Assembly (NCBI GenBank): GCA_002452215.1
Contig: DKCO01000055.1
Location: 1-64,000 of the forward strand
DNA length: 64,000 bases
Origin: Spirochaetales bacterium UBA6872
GTDB taxonomy: Bacteria; Spirochaetota; Spirochaetia; Sphaerochaetales; Sphaerochaetaceae
Direction: 5' to 3'
Shown: positions 1 through 9,450 of the stretch, piece by piece
How the letters are laid out: each line of letters begins with the position of its first letter
How positions within the stretch are numbered: the stretch's first letter is position 1
Position numbers and translations under genes: made by a program
Notes under the pieces: model-generated
Databases searched by the model: none
Told to the model about the DNA's origin: nothing
The model's input: the letters and a program-made list of their open reading frames with translations, nothing else

Positions 1-1
1 T

Positions 2-19
2 CAGAATAAACGCATGAAA
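2..19 (+). repeat. Left terminal inverted repeat of the IS
   Basis: It starts CAGAATAAACG and pairs with 2013-2030 with one mismatch (T at position 7). Weaker similarity continues inward: AATTTTC at 32-38 mirrors GAAAATT at 2001-2007. Confidence 0.85.
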
Positions 20-80
20 TAATTAGACCTAATTTTCAAGCATTCAAACGAGGAATTTCGGTTTAAAGCTGAAGTTCCTC

Positions 81-109
81 TTTACTTTTCATCAAAAGTA
101 GTGTATAAT
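81..109 (+). promoter_or_regulatory. Promoter of the IS genes
   Basis: TTTACT at 81-86 and TATAAT at 104-109 are separated by exactly 17 bp. The expected start lies near 116, followed by AGGAG at 120-124 and ATG at 130. The -10 box sits inside a 23-bp palindrome (97-119). Confidence 0.65.
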
Positions 110-119
110 TATCACTACT
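97..119. repeat. Palindrome overlapping the IS promoter -10 box
   Basis: The arms AGTAGTG (97-103) and CACTACT (113-119) are perfect inverted repeats around the TATAAT box. It could be an operator for self-repression or, in read-through transcripts, a hairpin hiding the AGGAG site. Both roles are inference. Confidence 0.5.
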
Positions 120-129
120 AGGAGCGCGC

Positions 130-507
130 ATGGACTATCCTGATTGGGTTGAGAAGCATAAGAAAAAGGGAACATCGGTAAAGAGGATTGGGGGCAATTA
201 CTATCTCTACAAAGCCACGTCGGAGCGTGTGGCGGGAAGGAAGCATCCCGTCTCGCGCCAGAGCTATATCGGAAAGATAACAGAGGCGGGCATTGAAAGG
301 GCTGGGATAAGGATTGTTCCGGAGGAGACCGAGGGAAGGATACTTGGGGATCTTGTCCCATCGGTGGACAAGTCTTTGGAAAAGGTTGTTCTTATAAGGA
401 CGGAAGAGGGCTGGATGTACACAAAGGTGAGCGATGGCAGCAAAGCCAGGCTGGAGAAACTCGGCTTGTATGAATATGGTTTGCTTCCAAAAGGGAGGGG
501 ATGCTGA
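130..507 (+). CDS. IS accessory protein of unknown function
   Basis: A basic 125-residue protein encoded just ahead of the transposase. It starts at ATG 130 behind AGGAG. Around residues 20-55 there is a beta-rich stretch ending in SYIGKI that resembles the N-terminal segment of some other IS transposases (IS1634-like 'Y..YIGKI' region). I therefore suspect a DNA-binding or IS-end-recognition role, but this is inference. Its stop codon overlaps the transposase start by one base (TGATG), so the two are probably translationally coupled. No catalytic DDE residues are visible. No function is known to me. Confidence 0.7.
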   Translation: MDYPDWVEKHKKKGTSVKRIGGNYYLYKATSERVAGRKHPVSRQSYIGKITEAGIERAGIRIVPEETEGRILGDLVPSVDKSLEKVVLIRTEEGWMYTKVSDGSKARLEKLGLYEYGLLPKGRGC

Positions 508-1826
508 TGCCAAAGAGGGACCCTAGGCTGAAAAAGCTCGGCGAGCTGGTAAGGGAAGAGCTCGGAGATGAGGGCTTCGAACCTGATTTCGGATTGTTCT
601 ATTCCATATTCAGGGCGAGGCTTGACGAGATAACAGACGCGCGCGAGCAATGGAAGATAAGGCATATCCTAAGCGAGATCATAGCAATAGTGTTCTTTGC
701 GGTGCTCTGCAATGAGAACGAATGGGTTGCGATAGAGGATTTTGCCAATGACATGGAGGATGAGCTTAGAAAGTACCTTTCCCTTCCGGGAGGGATACCG
801 TCGCATGATACAATAGAGAGGGTCTTCAGCCTTATAGATGAAAGAGAATTGGAGAGAATGCTTGTAGATGTCCTTTTGGACATTATTGTGAGAGCCACAA
901 AAGATGAGAAACTTCATCTGTATGCCAACGAGGAACTTGGTATTGCTATTGATGATATTATAGCAGTTGACGGGAAGGAGACGAGAGGAACAGCAAGGAA
1001 AGACAGCACTGATGCATACGAGGGCCGGAACATGAACAACCTCAATGTCCAGTCAACGGAATATGGCATAACGCTCTCCTCTACCCGGATCAGCGAAAAG
1101 AGCAATGAGATACCGGAGGCGCAGAGAGTCCTGAGGAGGATGAACCTCAAAGGGACCGTAGTCACGGCTGATGCGTTGAATACCCAGAAAGGCACGGCCA
1201 AGGCTATCGTGGAGTCAAACGGGGATTACTGTCTTGCCCTCAAGTCCAACCATAAGCTGATTTATGGGGAAATAGGAGACTATTTCGATAAAGACAACCT
1301 TGCCGAGCTCAAGAGCCGCGACCTCTGCTACAGGATGGAGACGGAAGAATCCTCTGGGAAGAAGGTCACAAGGGAATATTACATCTCTGGAGACATCGGA
1401 TGGTTTGCCGATAAGAACAAATGGATGAAGCTTAAATCCATCGGCTACGAGAGGAAGACGACAAGGAACATAAAGAGCGGGAAAAAGAACATAGAAGAAA
1501 GGTACTTCCTCTGCTCATTTCCCGCTGATGCCGAGCTCTTCGCCATCTGTGTCAGGCGGCACTGGCATGTAGAGAACCTCCTGCATTGGGTGCTGGATGT
1601 AACATTCAGGCAGGATTACCTAAGGACAAAGGACAAGACTGCCATGAACAACCTCGGCCACGTCCAGCGCTTTGTCCTTTCCATATTGAAGATACTGAAG
1701 AGCTATTACAAGAATAAAAGCTTCAAGAGGATGAGGGAGCACATAGGGAGGAAGTTTGATGAGCAGCTTCCGGTGGTCTTCTCTGCATTGAAGATCCTAT
1801 ATGACAAAGGAAAGTTCAACAACTGA
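507..1826 (+). CDS. ISAs1-family DDE transposase
   Basis: A full-length 439-residue transposase that cuts and rejoins the IS ends. The N-terminal ~100 residues match the helical domain typical of ISAs1/H-repeat proteins (HILSEIIAIVFFAVLC). The catalytic core shows AVDGKETRG (first Asp), VVTADALNTQKGTA (second Asp) and RRHWHVENLLHWVLDVTF (the Glu region), the usual ISAs1 signature. I chose ATG 507 rather than 501 because GGAGGGG at 494-500 lies 6 bases before 507 but touches 501. The frame is open throughout, so the enzyme may be active. Confidence 0.93.
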   Translation: MPKRDPRLKKLGELVREELGDEGFEPDFGLFYSIFRARLDEITDAREQWKIRHILSEIIAIVFFAVLCNENEWVAIEDFANDMEDELRKYLSLPGGIPSHDTIERVFSLIDERELERMLVDVLLDIIVRATKDEKLHLYANEELGIAIDDIIAVDGKETRGTARKDSTDAYEGRNMNNLNVQSTEYGITLSSTRISEKSNEIPEAQRVLRRMNLKGTVVTADALNTQKGTAKAIVESNGDYCLALKSNHKLIYGEIGDYFDKDNLAELKSRDLCYRMETEESSGKKVTREYYISGDIGWFADKNKWMKLKSIGYERKTTRNIKSGKKNIEERYFLCSFPADAELFAICVRRHWHVENLLHWVLDVTFRQDYLRTKDKTAMNNLGHVQRFVLSILKILKSYYKNKSFKRMREHIGRKFDEQLPVVFSALKILYDKGKFNN

Positions 1827-1857
1827 TTGAGAACAGAAAGGAAAACGAGATAGGACA

Positions 1858-1898
1858 GCATGGGTAAAGCAATATTTTCAATAAGAGCTTTGCCATGC
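1858..1898. repeat. Hairpin in the non-coding right end of the IS
   Basis: GCATGG..AAAGC (1858-1870) pairs with GCTTTGCCATGC (1887-1898), with a small internal bulge and a 16-nt loop. No T-run follows, so it is not an obvious intrinsic terminator. The rest of 1827-2012 shows no ORF. Confidence 0.5.
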
Positions 1899-2012
1899 TC
1901 TCCGACAGCAAAATTTATGTAGGAAGGATGGATAAGGATGAGAAAGATAGATGATTTCGTTGTTCAAGATTAAAAAAAAGACGAACAAAGTTCATTTGGT
2001 GAAAATTAAACC

Positions 2013-2030
2013 TTTCATGCGTTTGTTCTG
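2013..2030 (-). repeat. Right terminal inverted repeat of the IS
   Basis: Its reverse complement reads CAGAACAAACG and matches the left end at 17/18 positions. It marks the right IS boundary; chromosomal sequence resumes at 2031. Confidence 0.85.
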
Positions 2031-2160
2031 GCAATTAGCGTTGAATGGCTAAAAATGTCTATTTAACCCGCCATTTGATAAAATTTATTGATTATAAGAT
2101 AGATTTTGCTTTTTACTCCTTTTTTCTTCTCTCTTTTTTTGTTAGAATCTCACTGTTATT
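2031..2160. other. AT-rich spacer between IS and tRNA-Leu
   Basis: No coding region is seen. A TAGAAT box at 2143-2148, 12 bases before the tRNA, could be its -10 element, but no good -35 lies at the right distance. Confidence 0.4.
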
Positions 2161-2244
2161 GCCGACATGGCGGAACTGGTAGACGCAGTAGACTCAAAAT
2201 CTGCCGGGAGCAATCCCTTTCGAGTTCGATTCTCGATGTCGGTA
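2161..2244 (+). tRNA. tRNA-Leu (anticodon CAA)
   Basis: An 84-nt class II tRNA. The acceptor stem GCCGACA pairs with TGTCGGT (one G-T pair), and A73 is the discriminator. The anticodon stem GTAGA/TCTGC encloses the loop CTCAAAA, giving anticodon CAA. A long variable arm (GGGA/TCCC) and a GTTCGATTC T-loop are present. The CCA end is not encoded. Confidence 0.95.
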
Positions 2245-2249
2245 ACAAG

Positions 2250-2274
2250 CCAACTGGAAACAGTTGGTTTTTTT
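2250..2274 (+). terminator. Intrinsic terminator of tRNA-Leu
   Basis: A perfect 7-bp stem CCAACTG/CAGTTGG with a GAAA tetraloop is followed by seven T. It begins six bases after the tRNA end. Confidence 0.93.
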
Positions 2275-2298
2275 ACGCCAAACAATACAAGAAAAGAA

Positions 2299-2325
2299 TT
2301 GAAAGTAAAGAGCATAAAAGATAAT
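2299..2325 (+). promoter_or_regulatory. Candidate promoter of the patatin gene
   Basis: TTGAAA (2299-2304) and GATAAT (2320-2325) have a short 15-bp spacer. The -10 box ends 8 bases before ATG 2334 and there is no Shine-Dalgarno. The tRNA terminator upstream requires a promoter in this 60-bp gap. Confidence 0.35.
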
Positions 2326-2333
2326 CTTTCTAT

Positions 2334-4355
2334 ATGAAAAAATGCATTGTTTTATTGCTCTTATTCTTATTGGCTTTCTCCTCTGTCTTTGCAGAGGCAT
2401 CTGATAATACATTCTTGGACGAGATTTTTCTTTCGGATATTCCTATAACATATGGCGATGAAGCATTCAGAGCGAGGATACTTGAAAAGACAAAAGGTGA
2501 GAGGGACCCTATAGGACTTGTGCTCACAGGAGGCTCTGCTAGAGCTTGTGCTCATATTGGTGTTTTGAAGTATCTTGAGGAGAAAGGAATCATACCAGAT
2601 TTCATTGTCTCGAATTCGATGGGTTCAATAATCGGCATGCTTTATGCGGCAGGATTGAAAGCAGAGCAAATAGAGGAAGTGTTGCTTGCTGCAGATCTTT
2701 CTACATTGTTCAGCTTCACTTTTCCAATAGATGGCGGGATTTTGGTGCCAACAGGATTCAGAACCATGATCGAATCTCTGGTCGGAGCTGATTTCAATCT
2801 CGAAGACACAGATATCCCTGTGATGGTAGTCAATGATGATTTGATTACAAAGAGGGAAGTAAGGATAACAGAAGGCAATTTCACCGATATACTTATTGGT
2901 TCATTTGCGCTCCCTGTGTATTTTGCTCCATTTGAGTACAAAGGACACTTGTTGGTTGATGGAGGAGTGATATCATTAGCTCCTCTGGATGCTGCATATG
3001 AGTACTCTGATACGATTATACTTTCATCGACATTCTATGACCAAGAAGATATGGAGCTTATAAATCCAGTCACAGTCTTAAATGCATCATTTGACATAGG
3101 AAAAAGACAAAACATCGCAAAAGATATGAAGAAATACAAGAATTTCATCTGGATACGATGCGCTGTTGAGAACTATTCATTCATGGCTTTCAATAAAGCA
3201 ATCGATATTGCCAAAATCGGCTATTCTAGCGCTGCATTAGCATCAGATGAGCTTTCTACTCTTTATAAGGCTGGAGAGGTCTCTGATTCGATGAAGAAAA
3301 CAAGAGAAGAGATTTTTCCTAAGATAAGCAAAATCAACAAGAGTTTAACATACTTTGACAGGATAGAGGCTGCAGACCCGACATTGATGCTTGCAATCAA
3401 TGTAAAGAATATGAACTTCGAAGGCAAATCTGATTATTATTTGAAGCAATCTGCTGTTCTTGGACTTGATTACAGCTTTTTGTATGGGCCGGCTGAGATG
3501 GGTGTGGGAAGCGGAATTGGTTTTGATACATCGGATCTTTGTGATAGCACAGTTTTCTGGTCCTTCAATTCATACATTGGCTACTATCCTTTCGATAATT
3601 TCCGTATGACAGGCGAGATTTATATCGATATGTTCAGGAAAAATGCAAGCTTTATGCCAACTATTTATTTCAGAGAAGGAATAGATTATATCCCATTCAG
3701 CATTGATAGACACAAAATCAGCTTGAATCAGACAATGGAATATTACAACGACTATGCTGATAAGGAAAAAGGATCATCATCTCTGTTTTCAAGCTCAATC
3801 AAGTATAATGGGGACTTTGGATTTGGTGATCTATACGCATCTGTTGGATATCTTTTGACAGCAACATCCATTATCTGGGAAGAGCCAGCAAATTTCTTGC
3901 AAGCATCAGCACTTTTGAGGACCTATTGTGATTCAAGAAACTCGATATATATAGATACGAGAGCGTTGTCTAGAATCTCTCTAGATAAAGCAGGCAGAGT
4001 GCCATTGTTCTTCTCTGATGAGTACACAACATCCACAATCGATTACGGCTCAAGGCAAATCTATACAAACGCAAAGTATCATAATACGATAGTCGGAGTT
4101 GAGTTTGGATATGATCTTCCACATAGCTTCACATTTGGGGAGTTTGTCACAATTGAAGATAGCGAGGCCGGAGTGTACTTCGATATGCTTATCCAAGATA
4201 AAGCGGTTGGTTTCTCCACAGGATTGGATTTGCAAACAAAGATCTCCATGATAGGGCTAGTGAATATACCATTTAGGATTAAGATTGGATATGAGTACAC
4301 AGTAGAGAAAAAGCATGCATTTGTATCATCATTGGCTTTTTCCTTGAAATACTAG
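2334..4355 (+). CDS. Patatin-like phospholipase with C-terminal barrel-like region
   Basis: A 673-residue exported protein. Residues 1-20 form a signal peptide (cleaved after VFA). Residues ~60-260 are a patatin domain: a glycine-rich oxyanion loop GGSARACAH, the nucleophile elbow around Ser95 and the Asp-Gly-Gly dyad at D209. The elbow reads SNSMG instead of the usual GxSxG. The rest (~340-673) alternates aromatic and polar residues and ends in a hydrophobic beta strand with terminal Tyr (LAFSLKY), as in outer-membrane barrels; this recalls PlpD-type patatin/barrel proteins. It is probably an outer-membrane or secreted lipid hydrolase. Activity is uncertain because of the altered elbow. Confidence 0.85.
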   Translation: MKKCIVLLLLFLLAFSSVFAEASDNTFLDEIFLSDIPITYGDEAFRARILEKTKGERDPIGLVLTGGSARACAHIGVLKYLEEKGIIPDFIVSNSMGSIIGMLYAAGLKAEQIEEVLLAADLSTLFSFTFPIDGGILVPTGFRTMIESLVGADFNLEDTDIPVMVVNDDLITKREVRITEGNFTDILIGSFALPVYFAPFEYKGHLLVDGGVISLAPLDAAYEYSDTIILSSTFYDQEDMELINPVTVLNASFDIGKRQNIAKDMKKYKNFIWIRCAVENYSFMAFNKAIDIAKIGYSSAALASDELSTLYKAGEVSDSMKKTREEIFPKISKINKSLTYFDRIEAADPTLMLAINVKNMNFEGKSDYYLKQSAVLGLDYSFLYGPAEMGVGSGIGFDTSDLCDSTVFWSFNSYIGYYPFDNFRMTGEIYIDMFRKNASFMPTIYFREGIDYIPFSIDRHKISLNQTMEYYNDYADKEKGSSSLFSSSIKYNGDFGFGDLYASVGYLLTATSIIWEEPANFLQASALLRTYCDSRNSIYIDTRALSRISLDKAGRVPLFFSDEYTTSTIDYGSRQIYTNAKYHNTIVGVEFGYDLPHSFTFGEFVTIEDSEAGVYFDMLIQDKAVGFSTGLDLQTKISMIGLVNIPFRIKIGYEYTVEKKHAFVSSLAFSLKY

Positions 4356-4356
4356 A

Positions 4357-5412
4357 TCAATCTTGATGCCTTTTTATCCATTCCTCGTCTTCCTCAGTCA
4401 GAGTTGTGTCTGGTTCATCATCGCTACCATTGGCAATGTCGTTTTTGCCAAGGCTTTCGCTTTTGAATTCAACAAGAGGCTCGAATTTTGGTTCTTCTAC
4501 TCTCTCCGAGCATTCAGGCATCTTTCCAGATAAGAATGATTTCGGGTTCTTTACTGCCTCAGTTGCAAATGCCCACTTGGTATCATCGGACTCGAGGAGG
4601 CTTATCATCTTCTCTATATCTTCTCTTGAGTAGAGTGCAACATTCGAGAAAGTTGCATTCTCGAGGCATTCCTTTAGGTATTTGATTGCAATATCGGTCT
4701 TTCCATAGTACAGGTAGACAAGTGCAAAGTGTATATATGGATCTTGGAAAGTCAAGGTCGTTTTATCGAAGATTGATTTCAAGAAGTTGCCAGATCGTCT
4801 ATAGTCGTTGGTTAGAATAAGATACTCGGCTTGCAAATCAATAAGCGCGATGGAATCCATATTTGCTTTATATGCTTCTCTTTGCAAAACCTTGAAATCC
4901 TTTGTTCTTCCTTTCTTAAGGTAGTATGTACCAAGGTTGATGTAAAGGTTCTGGTTCTTCATTCCCATGTCTCGCGCGCTTTCGCATAGCTCGATTGCTT
5001 TATCCAAATCGCGTTTGATCCAGTAGTACATTGAAAGCGATTCCTTTGCTTGAAAGACAAGTTTGTTGTCTTTCGACTTCAATACTTGCTCAAGATCCTT
5101 TCTTCCTTTCTCTATATCTCCATATTGCAAGAAGATTGTACCGATGATTAGGCTGTATTGCATAGGGACGCCAAATTTGTCAGCTTTCTCATAAAGTGCT
5201 ATGGCTTTTTCGATATAGCCTGGCTTTCTTTGTGTTAGGATCTTTCCAGCTTTTGTGAAATAGTATGATCCACGGCTTGCAACAAGCATAAATATTGATG
5301 CAAGAGCCATCAACAAAAGCGAGACCCATCTTGGAATTGATGTGATAGTTAAGCAAATCATTGAGATTGCAAGAAGAGAAACTGGCAAAACCAATCTGTA
5401 TTTTTTAAACAT
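4357..5412 (-). CDS. Membrane-anchored TPR protein
   Basis: A 351-residue protein. Two hydrophobic segments near the N-terminus (about residues 7-25 and 30-45) are followed by several tetratricopeptide-like helical pairs (for example AIALYEKADKFGVPM and DKAIELCESARDMG), then an acidic tail. It is probably an inner-membrane scaffold with its TPR part exposed; the partner is unknown. I start at ATG 5412 because GGAG lies 5 bases before it; a TTG six codons upstream lacks such a site. Its 3' end abuts the patatin gene (convergent, one base between stops). Confidence 0.75.
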   Translation of the reverse strand: MFKKYRLVLPVSLLAISMICLTITSIPRWVSLLLMALASIFMLVASRGSYYFTKAGKILTQRKPGYIEKAIALYEKADKFGVPMQYSLIIGTIFLQYGDIEKGRKDLEQVLKSKDNKLVFQAKESLSMYYWIKRDLDKAIELCESARDMGMKNQNLYINLGTYYLKKGRTKDFKVLQREAYKANMDSIALIDLQAEYLILTNDYRRSGNFLKSIFDKTTLTFQDPYIHFALVYLYYGKTDIAIKYLKECLENATFSNVALYSREDIEKMISLLESDDTKWAFATEAVKNPKSFLSGKMPECSERVEEPKFEPLVEFKSESLGKNDIANGSDDEPDTTLTEEDEEWIKRHQD

Positions 5413-5463
5413 TTTATCTCCAAAGTTCAAATAATAATTAAAATGTTATAACATTTGGGACAT

Positions 5464-5988
5464 ATGGGAAATAGAATTCTTCTTCATGTTTGCTGTGGTC
5501 CATGTTCGACATCTTCCATTGAAAGGCTCATTTCTGATGGATGGGAGCCTGTGCTTTTTTATTCTGATAGCAATATCTTTCCAAGGGAAGAATACGAAAA
5601 ACGTTATGACAATCTTGTTATTGTTGCAAATCATTATGGTCTTCAGCTGATAAAAGACAGCTGGGACCATGAGATGTGGAGAGAGCACATAAGGGGGCAT
5701 GAAAAGGATGCAGAGCACCAAGAGAGATGCAAGCTTTGTTTCTATTTCAATTTAAAGCGTGCATCAAATAAAGCAAAGGAACTTGGAATTGAGCATTTTT
5801 GTACAACGTTGACAGTATCACGATTCAAGAATAGTGAGACGATTTTTGCTGAGGGTGAGAAGTTCGAAGGCTTCGAAAAAATTGACTTCAAGAAAAAAAA
5901 TGGTTTTCAACGCTCGATAGAGCTTTCAAAAGAACTTGAGCTATACAGGCAAAGGTATTGTGGTTGCGAGTTTTCTTTTCATGATTGA
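5464..5988 (+). CDS. queH: Epoxyqueuosine reductase QueH
   Basis: A 174-residue member of the QueH (DUF208) family, which reduces epoxyqueuosine to queuosine in tRNA as the non-orthologous replacement of QueG. Visible signatures are the N-terminal LLHVCCGPCS with adjacent Cys pair, ERCKLCFYFNL in the middle, TTLTVSRFKNS, and the C-terminal YCGCEFS. These cysteines fit the iron-sulfur ligands of the family. I chose ATG 5464; an in-frame TTG three codons upstream is also possible. It may be co-transcribed with the TrpR-like gene 32 bases downstream. Confidence 0.9.
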   Translation: MGNRILLHVCCGPCSTSSIERLISDGWEPVLFYSDSNIFPREEYEKRYDNLVIVANHYGLQLIKDSWDHEMWREHIRGHEKDAEHQERCKLCFYFNLKRASNKAKELGIEHFCTTLTVSRFKNSETIFAEGEKFEGFEKIDFKKKNGFQRSIELSKELELYRQRYCGCEFSFHD

Positions 5989-6020
5989 CCGGAATTTGCT
6001 GGTAAGATAAATTTAATTAT

Positions 6021-6362
6021 ATGGCTAATACTATAGATAGCAACAATGGCAAGAGAATTCTCTTGACAGATGAGGAAAGGGACGCTAAGGAGTACCTTCT
6101 TGATTTGCTTTGCTCGATAACAGACAAAGACGAAATGGATTCTCTTTTAGATGATCTTTTGACAGAAAAGGAACATGTGGATATAATCCAGAGGTATCTT
6201 TTGATGGATGACATTTATAGAGGAATAAGTCAAAGAGATATCGCATCGAAGAGAAGGATGAGCCTATGCAAGATAACTAGGGGCTCAAGAATGCTAAAGA
6301 AGAAAAATGGCTATATGAAAAAATTGCTCTCTTCCAGATATGACGATCATACGCATATGTAG
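6021..6362 (+). CDS. TrpR/YerC-family DNA-binding protein
   Basis: A 113-residue all-helical protein. Residues ~25-95 match the Trp-repressor superfamily: LLDDLLTEKEHVDIIQRYLL followed by a helix-turn-helix (GISQRDIASKRRMSLCKITR) and RGSRMLKK. It is probably a transcriptional repressor. No trp genes are nearby, so it may be of the YerC type rather than a true tryptophan repressor; the effector is unknown. There is no Shine-Dalgarno before the ATG. It ends 9 bases from the convergent glf stop. Confidence 0.8.
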   Translation: MANTIDSNNGKRILLTDEERDAKEYLLDLLCSITDKDEMDSLLDDLLTEKEHVDIIQRYLLMDDIYRGISQRDIASKRRMSLCKITRGSRMLKKKNGYMKKLLSSRYDDHTHM

Positions 6363-6371
6363 AGCACCGAT

Positions 6372-7474
6372 TTAGTGCAAGATCTCTTTTGCTTTTTTCA
6401 ATGATGCATCTATTGTCTTGTCCATATCGTAGTATGCATATTCTGCAAGTCTCCCGCCGATTATGAGATTTGCTTCTTTTTCGGCCATTGATCTATATTC
6501 CTTGTATAGCTTTGTGTTTCTCTCGTCGTTGATAGGGTAGTATGGCTCTCCTGTTTTTGTGTAATCCACAGGATATTCTCGGCTTATCCAGCTAACAGGG
6601 GATGATGCTTTTTCAAAGTGCTTGTGCTCTATTATCCTAGTCCAAGGTATTTCCTTTTCTGTGTAATTCACGACAGCAACACCCTGAACATCTTCTTTTT
6701 CGACTCTTATCTCTTCAAAAAGCTCTGACCTGTATTCAAGATGGCCTTTTTTGTATTGGAAGTATTGATCCAAACAACCAGTATATAATACCTTGTTTGC
6801 CATCTTGTTCCATTTTCCTTGGTTTTCGTTGTAGTCAGTTGACAGGATAATATCGGCACCACTTAGCATTTTCTCTATAATTTGTGTATATCCACCGATT
6901 GGGATTCCTTGGTATATATCATTGAAGTAGTTGTTGTCATAGACAAAGCGTACCGGTACTCGTTTTATTATAGATGGCGGAAGCTCTTTTGCATCTCGTC
7001 CCCATTGCTTTTCGGTATATCCTTTTATGAGCTTTTCGTAGACATCTCTGCCTACAAGTGAAATTGCTTGTTCTTCAAGATTCTTTGGTTCGGTTTTTAT
7101 CTCTTTCCGTTGCTCTTCTATGATTGCTCTGGCTTCGTCAGGTGTGCTTATGTTCCACATTCGGGCGAATGTGTTCATATTATAAGGTAGGTTGTATATC
7201 TCTCCCTTGTAGTTTGCAATTGGAGAATTGATGAAGTTGTTGAATGATGCGAACTTTTGCACATAGTCCCAAACTTCCCTGTTTGAAGTATGGAAGATAT
7301 GTGCACCATAACGATGGATGTTGATTCCATCTTTTTTCTCTGTATAGACATTTCCTCCAATATGATTCCTCTTTTCGAGAACCAGAACGCTTTTGCCACT
7401 TTTGAGTGCTTCATGGGCAAATACAGATGCGAACAGTCCGGCTCCTACAATCAAGAAATCATATTGTTTTTTCA

Positions 7475-7478
<4 letters not shown>
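6372..7478 (-). CDS. glf: UDP-galactopyranose mutase
   Basis: A 368-residue flavoenzyme interconverting UDP-galactopyranose and UDP-galactofuranose for surface glycans. The N-terminal FAD-binding motif is LIVGAGLFASVFAHE, then EKRNHIGGNVYTE and the family hallmark HRYGAHIFHTSN. Conserved later parts include YTEKQWGRDAKELP and IPIGGYTQIIEKML. The length is typical. Its start overlaps the stop of the upstream helicase gene by 4 bases (ATGA), so the two are co-transcribed despite unrelated roles. Confidence 0.95.
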
Positions 7479-9313
<1,835 letters not shown>

Positions 9314-9450
9314 TTTTATTCCTTATAGTTACGTGACAATTGAGTGTACTAGAATCAACAATTACATGCAATATCATAAGTTGTTTGGATTTGCTTTGAT
9401 TTTTTCACGCATTTTATAGCACTTTTGTCAGTTTTAGGCATTTGTAATGT

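Larger units (their letters stand above)
2..2030 (+). mobile_element. ISAs1-family insertion sequence with accessory ORF
   Basis: Bases 2-19 and the reverse complement of 2013-2030 match at 17 of 18 positions, giving terminal inverted repeats that begin with CAG at the outer edge. Between them lie a 125-codon ORF and a DDE transposase, both in the same direction, with one promoter at the left. At about 2.03 kb it is longer than the 1.2-1.5 kb I would expect for this family; the surplus is the extra upstream ORF and a roughly 200-bp non-coding right end. The transposase frame is intact. The element looks richer in GC than the neighbouring genes, which suits recent arrival. The target duplication cannot be tested because the left flank is outside the window. 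Confidence 0.85.

Noticed and set aside
118..665. Overlapping minus-strand frames across the IS left part
   Set aside because: Both plus-strand IS genes have promoter, Shine-Dalgarno and coupling; the minus frames have none.
2106..2324. Open frame running through tRNA-Leu
   Set aside because: It crosses the tRNA and its terminator, so translation is implausible.
6362..6385. Short GCAC/GTGC hairpin between the TrpR-like gene and glf
   Set aside because: The stem has 4 bp and lacks a proper T-run; too weak to call a terminator.
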